From Emiliania huxleyi CCMP1516 (Eukaryota > Haptophyta > Isochrysidales > Noelaerhabdaceae), in contig NW_005196163.1 of NCBI RefSeq assembly GCF_000372725.1, positions 451,043-475,871 of the forward strand: DNA of 24,829 bases. The letters run 5' to 3'. A program made the translations under genes and the position numbers. Of the stretch, positions 1 to 7,459 are shown piece after piece. Position 1 is the first letter of the stretch, and every line of letters starts with the position of its first letter. The notes under the pieces are model-generated. The model ran no database searches, was not told the DNA's origin, and worked only from the letters and a program-made list of their open reading frames with translations.

Positions 1-41
1 GGAGGGAGGGAGGGAGGGAGGGAGGGAGGGAGAGAGGGAGA

Positions 42-78
<37 letters not shown>

Positions 79-91
79 GGGGGGGGGGGAG
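1..91. repeat. GGGA/GA/poly-G purine tract
   Basis: A pure purine run: GGGA units, then GA dinucleotides, then a G homopolymer. It lies just beyond the provisional 3' end of the minus-strand glycosyltransferase, where the sense strand reads as a polypyrimidine tract. Assembly length in such a tract is unreliable. Confidence 0.95.
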
Positions 92-104
92 GTGTGGCTG
101 GTCC

Positions 105-3029
105 TCACGGAATGCGCGAGACACACTGCCTGGCGTGAGGGAGGTGGAGGTGTGGAGGAAAAGAAGGGGGAGGGGCGGGAGGAGGAGGGGGGGGTGGGAG
201 GTGTGGAGCAAAAGAAGGGGGAGGGGGATGAGGAGGGTGGTGGACCCAGATGGTGTCTTTGCCTGGTCGCTGGTACATGCCCTTGGTCGAGATGCAAGCC
301 TACTCTCGCCGAATCTTGGCTGTATTCGCGCGATCTCCGGCCGCTGGGACACGCCCCTGCTCGAGACGCAAGCCATGTTGATGGCACGGTCGTTGATGCG
401 CACCCACGTCACGTTGAACAGCCCCCGCCGCTCCCCTGCCGAGGGGTGGCCGAGAGGTGGGCAAGAGGTGGGCGAGAGGTGGGCGAGGGGTGGGCGAGGG
501 GTGGCCGAGGGGTGGCCGAGAGGTGGGCGAGAGGTGGCCGAGGGGTGGCCGAGAGGTGGGCGAGAGGTGGGCGAGAGGTGGGCGAGAGGTGGGCGAGATC
601 GGCGACATCCGGCGACATCTCGGCGACATCTCGGCGACATCTCGGCGACATCTCGGCGACATCTAGGCGACATCTCGGCGGCATCTCGCCGCGGCTGATC
701 CAAAATCCGAGCGCGACGTCCTCGTTCTGGCGCCACACCCTCGGACCATTCGCCTACCGAGATGCAGCCGAGATCTGGCCGAGATCTGGCCGAGATCTGG
801 CCGAGATCTGGCCGAGATCTGGCCGAGATCTGGCGCCAGACTGGCGCCGCACGCGCCCGGCTCCTCCGTGCAGGCTGGCGTTCCGCAACGACGCCGACCC
901 CGCGCATCTCTCGCCCGTGCTCGAGTGCTTGCTCACCGCGAATCTCGTTGTTTCGAAGTTGCCTCGTTCCATGTGGCTGACACTAGTTCTGCGCAGCCGC
1001 GCACCGCACTCTCGTCAGAGCTGGACCGCCCTCCGCCAGAGCCGCGCACCGCACCCGCAATCTCGTGGCTCAGGAGGGCTGGATCCCGCCCGTGCGCCCG
1101 GGTGCATCTCAAGTAGAGAGGCGCGCCTTTCCCCTCCGCGGGTCATACACCGGCCAGCCAGCAGCGAGCCGCGCGTCGACGGCCTACGTCGTGCGACCAC
1201 TGAAGCATGACCACGAGCTGAAGTGAAGCAAGGTTTGAACCCGTAGGCCCATGCCGCTAGCATTTGTGTGGCAGCTCGGTCCCATCTCCGCTCATCTGGA
1301 GAAGGCGTCAGCGTACTCAGAGGAGATCTTCTTAGCACGAGAGGACCGGGAGAGCTTGGCCTCTGGTGTGCCAGCTGTCGTGCCAACGGCAGAGGGATGG
1401 GTAGCCGTGACGGTAGGGTCCTCACCGCTGAAGGCATCTTCAGTGGTACCTGCTGCGCGCGGCTGACGAAGCCGGCGACCTCAGGCGAGTGGGCGACGTA
1501 CCGGACGAGCGGCGCCGAGAGCAGCTCCATGGCTCCGTTCATGAAGGGGAAGGGCGGGTGGGCCCCCTTGCGCGCGCACCGCTCCTTGCGGTAGTTGTTG
1601 CCTCGCGGCTGCCACGACCAACCGCAGAGCCGCCAGATGGAAGGGTCGTAGCCCGTGAAGCCGATCGAGCCATAGTGCAGGTGGCTCACGCAGTGCAGCT
1701 GCCGCATGTCCCGCACCTGCCCAACGAGCACCACCCGTCAGAAGCCCGGCGCAGAACGCTGGATGGTGACAAGTGTGGCCTCCTCGAGCAGAGCGTGCGA
1801 AGCGTGCGAAGCGTGCGCGCGTGCCCGTCGTCCGTTGGTGTGTCGCACAAACTGGGCTGATTGCACTCACCAGGTTCCCGAGATGGACGAAGGAGTCATC
1901 GTCCACCTTTGCTGCGATGCGGAGCCCCGACGCAGAGCCTTCCCGTGGCAGCAGCGCCGCGGCCGCGCGCCACCAGTGGTAGCCCTTGATTGTCGGCACG
2001 CCCGCGTCGGTCGCGTTCCTGCGTTGTAAAACCGTGCATCGGGTGGGGTGCTCCTCGGGCAGGTCCAGCACACTCCACGCCGCGGGGCTAGCACGCAAGC
2101 GTGGCGTGTTGCCAACGCGCCGTGATGTGAAGGTAGTCTCCCATCCCCAGGGCCTCCAGGGCTCGCACCTCAACCTCTCACAGACCAGCGCACAGCGCCA
2201 TGGGAGGTATTTTCTTCCACAATAACAAGGCTGTGAATACGGCGCCGTGCATCTAGGGTCGCGCTCGGTAGCCAGAGGATGTCGCCATGCTCCGCCTCCT
2301 CCGCCTCAAGCGCGGCGAGCGCCTGTTCACAGCTGTGCTGCGTGAAGAGACGCCGGCCACGCCTCCTCCGCCTCGAGCGCAGCCAGCGCCGACGGCCCCA
2401 GCCCGCCCCGCCCGACCAGGAAGCAGACAAGCACGCCGTACGTCTCGGCCTAAGCGTGAGGAGATAAATAGGAGGACGCGGCAGCAGAGAGAACGACGAG
2501 AGCGGGTGGGACGATCGCGACATGTTAAGCTTTCAAGCATCAAGCAAGGGGTCGCGGCGAGAGACTGCTACTGGTTGGTGGGCAGGTAGGCCAGTGGGTG
2601 TCCAGTGACTTGGCGACTGCCGCGTGTCTACGGCGCGTCCGCCTCGAACCGCTTCCACGAGGCTCGGACGCCGTCGCGCCGCGGGAGGTGGGCGGGACCC
2701 GTCTGCACGCCGATGAGCATCCACACGCCCGCCGCTGTGATCGCCGCCTCTCCGCTGGAGCACGACGCGGCGCCGCCGCTGCGCGGCGGCAGGGGCGGAG
2801 GCGGCTCGCTGCAGACGCCCCCAATCTCGGAGCGGGAGGGCAGGGAGCTGCCGCCGGCAAAGCGTTCCGACCGGCAGGCCTTTGGGCACAGGTGCTTGTC
2901 CTGCTCGTAGTACGGTCCGGACGGGTCGCACGACCAGCCGCACACGCGCTCTCCGTTCACATAGCGGTAGCGCCACGCCTCGTCCGCGTCGGCCGGCCCA
3001 TCGAGGGCGGGGTCGAAGGCGCGGAGCAT
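105..3029 (-). CDS. GT31-family beta-1,3-galactosyltransferase-like protein, split into about eight exons
   Basis: A Golgi-type UDP-sugar transferase assembled by eye from short exons. Proposed exons in sense order: 3029-2643 (start uncertain; contains MLIGVQTGPAHLPRRDGVRA, the usual GT31 opening), 2449-2390 (YGVLVCFLVGR), 2322 to about 2265 (EHGDILWLPSA), 2018-1871 (VPTIKGYHWW and the metal-binding KVDDDSF), 1716-1450 (GSIGF, then HPPFPFMNGAMELLS), 753-690 (NEDVALGFWISR), 435-353 (FNVTWVRIND), 281-105 (GMYQRPGKDT; ends at TGA 107-105). Phases agree at every junction except the one after 2265, which I could not place. Donors are a mix of GT and GC. These motifs in this order are characteristic of GT31. 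The proline-rich tail after GMYQRPGKDT may be intron read-through. The gene is probably functional, since no stop falls inside the proposed exons. Confidence 0.8.
147..226. repeat. Two-copy 29-bp direct repeat, spacing 51 bp
   Basis: Copies start at 147 and 198 (GAGGTGTGGAGnAAAAGAAG and on). They fall in the proposed last exon of the GT31 gene, where the sense strand is polypyrimidine. That casts doubt on whether this part is coding. Confidence 0.7.
262..374 (-). repeat. Intron flanked by duplicated exon-junction sequence (intron about 282-352)
   Basis: On the minus strand, the sequence from 374 to about 337 (GGCTTGCGTCTCGAGCAG and on) recurs from 300 to 262 (GGCTTGCATCTCGACCAAG and on), with roughly 31 matches over 37 positions. 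The first copy is the end of the FNVTWVRIND exon plus the intron start. The second is the intron end plus the GMYQRP exon. A 71 bp GT-AG intron joins them in phase. The exact boundaries can slide within the duplication. Confidence 0.6.
441..598. repeat. 11-bp minisatellite, unit GAGAGGTGGGC
   Basis: About 14 imperfect copies; variants include GAGGGGTGGCC. It lies in the proposed GT31 intron 689-436 between NEDVALGFWISR and FNVTWVRIND. The array is open in several frames, which produces meaningless long ORFs on both strands. Confidence 0.95.
599..690. repeat. 11-bp minisatellite, unit ATCTCGGCGAC
   Basis: About eight copies directly abutting the GAGAGGTGGGC array, with the same 11-bp period but a different unit. 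It fills the 5' part (sense direction) of the same intron. Confidence 0.95.
768..833. repeat. 11-bp minisatellite, unit CCGAGATCTGG
   Basis: Six nearly perfect copies. It lies in the next GT31 intron upstream (about 1449-754), close to its 3' splice site. The unit differs from the two arrays at 441-690, yet the period is again 11. Confidence 0.95.
2317..2390 (-). repeat. 67-bp GC-AG intron starting with a copy of the next exon
   Basis: The proposed GT31 intron 2389-2323 begins GCGCTGGCTGCGCTCGAGG; the following exon (from 2322) begins GCGCTCGCCGCGCTTGAGG. The two match at 27 of the first 30 bases. The reading frame is kept (phase 0 at both ends), giving FLVGR...S joined to ALAALEAEEAEHGDI. 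The copy inside the intron is also open in frame. Confidence 0.75.
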
Positions 3030-3216
3030 GCGCCGATGTGACACAAATCCGCCAGTGTCGTGGATTCGAACACTTTGCGGTGAGGGTGGTATGCCCGATG
3101 ACGTCGCGCGGCCGCGAGGTACCGCGGGGGAGGGGGGGGGGGGGGGGCTCTCAGGGGAGGGCGCCCCCCCCCAGGGGTAAAGGGCGTCGTCTAGCCCTCC
3201 TTGGGATATACCCTGG

Positions 3217-3815
3217 ATGGGGCCCACCGCGACGCCCCTGCCGCCTGTAGCAGTTCTGTCCTACTACCCGGCCAACGGGCTCACCGACCAGACTCGCCAG
3301 CTCTCGCTAGCGATCGCACTCGCCGAGCTCCTCGGCCGTCGGTTGGTGCTGCGCGGTTCTGCACCACGAGGACGCGCTCTCAACAAACGCCGCACGACTG
3401 GTTCCGGAGCTCATAGCCACACGGCCGCGAATGAGATCGCTCATTGAGATCAACACATCTTCCGGACTGCTGGATGCCGCCGACATGCCGACTGTCGCCT
3501 CGCTGCCTCGGTGCGCTGTCGCCAACGGCACCATTGACAGAGTCGCAGCTCGACCGCCCATCTGCGAAGAGGATCGATCCTGCACGAGCTGTGTGCACTG
3601 GGTCGAACCGCCGGATATGTGGCAAAAAACCGCGCGCGATAAAAAAGCGCTACCCTCTCCCGTTGTGGGAGCAGTCCATGAAGCCAGCCCCCTGCACGCT
3701 GCGCTATCGCGCGGACGTGCTCGCCGCCGCACGTTCCCTGCTGTCGCGCGTCCTACCCGAGCACGGCCGATAGCAGTGTGCAATCTTTACCGGTATGGGA
3801 GTTTTTGGCTAATCA
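3217..3815 (+). pseudogene. O-fucosyltransferase-like remnant with frame breaks
   Basis: Frame 1 reads YYPANGLTDQTRQLSLAIAL then AELLGRRLVL. This matches the N-terminal pattern of GDP-fucose O-fucosyltransferases (G..Q..QL..A.ALA..L.R.LVLP). At about 3350 the frame jumps to VLHHEDALSTNAARLVPELI with no room for an intron, consistent with a 2-base loss relative to the usual LVLPR. A further stretch, LRYRADVLAAARSLLSRVLP (about 3693-3765), is in a third frame. Breaks without intron space argue for a pseudogene or sequencing errors. A TAG|CA acceptor near 3246-3250 is a possible exon start. The family call rests on short motifs only. Confidence 0.4.
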
Positions 3816-4110
3816 AACCCAAGGCCTGCACTAATCAAAAAGTGGTACGGGATACCAGTTGCCTCACGGAAATCAAAGCGAGTCGGAGTGCCTTCTTGGT
3901 GGCAAAATCGGCAAAATCGGCAAAATACCGGGTATTTTGCGGGTATACCTGAAAAAACCCGGGTATACCCGGGTAATACCCGCACTTTTGCATGGTTTCG
4001 CCCCCGGGACCACACCGACAGCCGCTACAACTACTGAAAACCCCGCATACCACTTTCGCATACCACTATACCATACCACTCCAAAACTAATCAAAATATC
4101 GCCAAATACC
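3805..4110. mobile_element. AT-rich fold-back patch, possible MITE-like element
   Basis: A sharp AT-rich island in GC-rich DNA. It holds GGCAAAATC repeats at 3900-3926, a 21-nt palindrome 3920-3940, an 18-nt perfect palindrome 3957-3974 (ACCCGGGTATACCCGGGT), and 8-bp arms GCGGGTAT/ATACCCGC around the latter. AAAGTGGTA near 3839 is inverted as TACCACTTT near 4052. CTAATCAAAA occurs near both ends. I see no clear target-site duplication, so the transposon reading is inference. Confidence 0.4.
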
Positions 4111-4112
4111 AG

Positions 4113-4225
4113 TCTCATAGCCTTGCGCGTTTCGTAGAGCCACGCCCGGTCGTGCAGTTCAGTGGCGGGGCTGATCAGGTCGATGCCCAGCACTTTTTTT
4201 CCCTCTTCTGAGTGGTCCCTAAGCC
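4113..4225 (-). CDS. Unrecognised coding-like fragment
   Basis: The minus strand encodes GKKVLGIDLISPATELHDRA followed by WLYETRKAMRL. It looks protein-like, unlike the low-complexity translation on either side. It is probably one exon or a relic. I do not recognise the family. Confidence 0.3.
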
Positions 4226-4634
4226 CTTGGGATGGACAAAGGCGATGCACGCACCGAGCAGATCGGTTCAAACTGAAGAGACAGGAGCGCATTCGCCACC
4301 CCCCTACGCATCTCCCGATCAGCTCCCGACGCAGGCGCACGCTTGAACTCTGGGCTCGCTCAGAGGCGCGCCGCGCCGCGCGCCAAGGCGGCGCCGAGGC
4401 CGGCGCCTTGCTCCCGGCCCGCGGCCGGCACCGCCTCGCCCCACCACTGACCGCCCTGCGGCCCCTGTGCAGGCGTGCCGCAGGCGTCGCTCGAAGCGAC
4501 GGCCGGGTGTGGGCTGCTCCCTTGCCCCGTCACCCGCCGCGCCCTCGCCCGGCCGCCTCACCGCGCACGGAGCGCTCGGCTGCTCGCCGCCGCCGCCGCG
4601 CGTCCCGCGCCGCCACGCTTGCCCTTGCCTTGAC

Positions 4635-4656
4635 GCGCTCTGCGCAAGCAGAGCGC
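4635..4656. other. Perfect 9-bp hairpin with GCAA loop
   Basis: Stem GCGCTCTGC/GCAGAGCGC with a four-base GCAA loop. It lies in a GC-rich stretch with no recognised gene. Confidence 0.8.
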
Positions 4657-4672
4657 TCGTCTCTGGCACAGA

Positions 4673-4706
4673 CGGAGCAGCGACCGCGCCAGCGGTCGCT
4701 GCTCCG
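4673..4706. other. Perfect 15-bp hairpin with GCCA loop
   Basis: Arms CGGAGCAGCGACCGC and its exact reverse complement, separated by GCCA. It is the longest perfect short-loop hairpin I found in the window. Confidence 0.85.
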
Positions 4707-4771
4707 CCCCCCCGACGCGCGCGCTGCCGCCGCCGCCGCCGTCGCCGCCTCCTCGCCGTCTCTCCCTCCGT

Positions 4772-5137
4772 GTGGTGTGTGGTGCGCGCGTGCGCGCGCA
4801 GCGCACGGCAGCGTCTCCACCCCTCACGCGCGCGCCCGCGCCGCCGCCGCCCCCGCCCCCGCCGCCGCCCCTGAAGGCGAGGCTGTGGCGACAGCTGGCG
4901 TCAGAGCGAGAGCGGAAGGCTAAGCTCCGTCGAGCCGAGCGGCGGCGGCAACGACGGCTCGGAGAGCCCAAGGAGGACGTGGCTGAAGAACCACGACCGG
5001 ACGACTACGACTCGGACGCGGCTTACGAGGGTGATGCTCCGATAAAGGTGCAGCAAGATCGGCTCAGGCTAGGGTCGGTGAGGGTTGGTGCCACGCGGGA
5101 TCCAACATACCGCCTCCCCGAAGGCGCGGCGGGATGA
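4772..5137 (+). CDS. Unrecognised proline-rich/basic protein fragment
   Basis: An open frame with a polyproline run, then a strongly basic heptad-like stretch (RERKAKLRRAERRRQRRLGE) and an acidic part (DDYDSDAAYEGDAP), ending at TGA 5135-5137. The start is unclear, since no good ATG precedes the proline run. The charged half looks more protein-like than the flanking GC-rich sequence. It could be the last exon of a gene or chance in biased DNA. Confidence 0.3.
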   Translation: MVCGARVRAQRTAASPPLTRAPAPPPPPPPPPPLKARLWRQLASERERKAKLRRAERRRQRRLGEPKEDVAEEPRPDDYDSDAAYEGDAPIKVQQDRLRLGSVRVGATRDPTYRLPEGAAG

Positions 5138-5235
5138 TCAGGGTACCTCGTAGCTTCGATTGAACAAAGTTTAGCTTCGATCGGGATTGTCCGTAAAAAG
5201 GGCAATTTTTCGGTGCTGGTAGCCCCCCAAAAACA

Positions 5236-5303
5236 GGCGCGCGCAGCGCGCCCAGGGGCGCCGCAGGCGCCCCAAGCGGCGCGGAGCGCCGCCGCAGGCG
5301 GCG
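5236..5303. other. Cluster of four tight hairpins with GCA/GGA triloops
   Basis: Four perfect stems in 68 bp: 5236-5252 (7 bp, loop GCA), 5255-5273 (8 bp, GCA), 5276-5292 (7 bp, GGA), 5287-5303 (7 bp, GCA). The last two overlap, so only one can form at a time. Every loop fits GNA, a class known to give unusually stable DNA and RNA mini-hairpins. Low-GC sequence flanks the cluster on both sides. Confidence 0.85.
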
Positions 5304-6413
5304 GACAGCAGGGGCGCGATATTAAACGCCATTTTTGGTTCCGCGGTTTTGCCACTAACATTGAAATCCGGTACAAAACGACTTAGCCGAGACAGCTGAC
5401 AGACAGACAGAGAGCACACACGTTCGAGACGGGGGTGCGCCGACCGCCGTCGCGGACCCAGTAGAGCTAGATGGTCCCACAGGATGCGCCCTTAGCCTCT
5501 GAGCTCGTCCTAGACGTTTTAGGGGAAGCGTGGGCAGACCAGAACGCGGCCACGGCGACGCTCCGAGGCTGTCAGCAGCGCTGGCGGCGATCGTGGCGAC
5601 GGCGCCTCGCCGCGGCAGCGGCACAGAATCGAGGAGGTGGCGTTGGTGGCAGCATCAATGAGATATGAAGGCGGCCGCAATGCTGGTGGCGCCTTCGAGG
5701 GCGGCGGAGAGGGCGGTAGCAGCGACGGCGATCGAGTCATGTGGCAGGGGTGCGAAGATGCAGCAGGGAGGCTTGAGTTAGCGACGCGGGGCGGTGGCGT
5801 GCCAGCAGGTAAGCGGCGGCGGCGGAGAGCAGGTGTGCGAACTAAAGGCCAATCTTGAGATATCCATTTTGCACCACCTTTGGATTTCTGGTACAAATTG
5901 ACTTGTGGATCTTGAAGGCACGCGCAAGAGCGCACCAGGCAAGTTGACTGAACCTCGGATCTCGCTGCCGCTAAGCGTGACGTCGATGATCAAACGAGCG
6001 GTGACAGTAGCGGTGGCAGCGGCGGCAGCGTCGACAGGAACACCTACTGCAGCGTGAAATGTGAGCTGGGAGGCGGGAGGCAGATGCAATAGGAGCGGGA
6101 GAGTGAGATCGTCAGCCAGCACGGCAGACCTTTACGGCGCGGCTGCGGGCGCGTTTGCAGTGACATGCGATCCATGTGGTAGCAAAGGCACGGCGGGAGT
6201 AGCGTATGCAGGCTGTGCGCGAGGGTGGCGCGTCGCGAGTGGCGGTGCAGCTAGTCGGTGGCGCGGGTGCTGGCGACCGGCGGAGAGATGCAGCCGGCGC
6301 GAGAGATGAACCCTGCGGAGAGGCGAGGTGACGGGTGAACCGCGACGGTGTGAGAGGGCTGAGCATCGGCTTCACCGGAGGCACAGGAGCCTCGCACGCC
6401 CGACCGTGACGAG

Positions 6414-6456
6414 AGCGAACCGACGCTAACAGGTCCTCAAGCAGCGTCGGTTCGCT
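6414..6456. other. Perfect 14-bp inverted repeat with 15-nt loop
   Basis: Arms AGCGAACCGACGCT (6414-6427) and AGCGTCGGTTCGCT (6443-6456). It sits just upstream of the ATG at 6468. It could be a transcript stem-loop or a protein-binding palindrome; nothing else identifies it. Confidence 0.8.
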
Positions 6457-6467
6457 ACCAGCACCGA

Positions 6468-6755
6468 ATGGGTACCCTCCCCGTAAAAAGACGAATGAAA
6501 AAAAACCGCGCTGGGAGGTTGAGTGGTAAGTCTGTAACGATGAGTGCTCAGGCTGCCCTGAGCGCTGCCCCTGGCGTGCTGCGGCAGCGCCGCTACCGGT
6601 GCTGGTGCCCCAGCTGCGCCGGCCGCGCTGAGCAGCCTGTCTCTGCGGACCACTGGCACATCAACGCCTCCCTGGGCAGAGCCTTGAGCCAGGCGAAGCG
6701 CGCTGGCTTCCTATGGCGCCAGAGAGCCCGGGAGCAGCAGCGGAGCCTGTTCTAG
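6468..6755 (+). CDS. Unrecognised 95-aa ORF with a Cys motif
   Basis: ATG-started and basic at the N-terminus, with RRYRCWCPSCAGRAEQP and then SADHWHINASLGRAL. The C-x-C-x2-C group plus His residues could bind metal, but I recognise no family. It starts 12 bp after a perfect inverted repeat (6414-6456). It might equally be one exon of a larger gene. Confidence 0.3.
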   Translation: MGTLPVKRRMKKNRAGRLSGKSVTMSAQAALSAAPGVLRQRRYRCWCPSCAGRAEQPVSADHWHINASLGRALSQAKRAGFLWRQRAREQQRSLF

Positions 6756-7437
6756 CTCAAGCAAGGGGCGGTTCAGAAGGCGCGGGCGGTTCAGAAGGCT
6801 CTGCGGCCCAGAGGGACCCGCGGCCCATGGCTCTCAGAGGGCTCCTGCGGCTCTCCCTCGTCGCGTGACCGCCGCCGACAGCATCTGCTCGGTCGTGCCC
6901 GCCGGCGCGGAGCTGCGCCACGTCGAATTCTTCGGTGGCTCGACCGCCGGCGCGCCCACCCTCGCCTCCTGCGCGCCTCACACCCAGTATTCTCCTCGCG
7001 CGCGGCCGACAAAGTAGGCACACGACCACCTCTCTCTCAGTCACCCCCCCCCACGATGCACAGCCCGTCCACTCTCGCCGGCAAGGCGCACGGAACGCCC
7101 AATTTGGGCTGGAAATGCCGCCGCCACGGGTTGGTGGCGCCCTCGGCAGCGGGGCAGCGCCACGCCGCGCAAACTTGCGCGACAAACTTGCGACCTCTGT
7201 CCCTCGTATTCACCCCAGATTTTGCCCTATCCAGGCTCACCCGGTACCGCGAGCGGCGAGCCGCGCCAAGTTTGCTCCATTTCCGACAAGTTCATCCCGC
7301 CCGAAGGCCGATCTTCGGCCGCCTGGAGGCCCAGGACGGGGCTCGGGACCGGCCAGGTGTGGATTCTCCACGGCGCTGCGGTGTATCTGCGCGCCCATGG
7401 CGCGTTCAGGGGTGTGCCTGAGGCGTGTTGACTGCGG

Positions 7438-7459
7438 GGCGCCGCGATAGCGCGGCGCC
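7438..7459. other. Perfect 9-bp GC hairpin, loop ATAG
   Basis: Stem GGCGCCGCG/CGCGGCGCC. A weaker imperfect hairpin follows (about 7470-7502: CACTGT, CCGT, ACGG and ACAGTG in mirrored order). It lies just after a TGA at 7429-7431, so it could be a 3'-end structure. Confidence 0.7.

Noticed and set aside
441..833. Regularly repeated short units that might suggest a CRISPR array
   Set aside because: Units are 11 bp, contiguous and without unique spacers; they are minisatellites in a eukaryotic intron.
92..1210. A long plus-strand open frame across the first kilobase
   Set aside because: Most of it is translation of 11-bp repeats (WARGGREVGE, RHLGDISATSR). The minus strand carries the GT31 exons.
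1225..1262. tRNA-like T-arm string GGTTTGAACCC
   Set aside because: No matching stem on either strand and no cloverleaf or anticodon arm around it.
4162..4923. A 253-codon plus-strand frame
   Set aside because: Ala/Arg/Pro-rich translation of GC-rich hairpin sequence, with no helix or motif pattern. Only the charged part further on (to 5137, another frame) looks protein-like.
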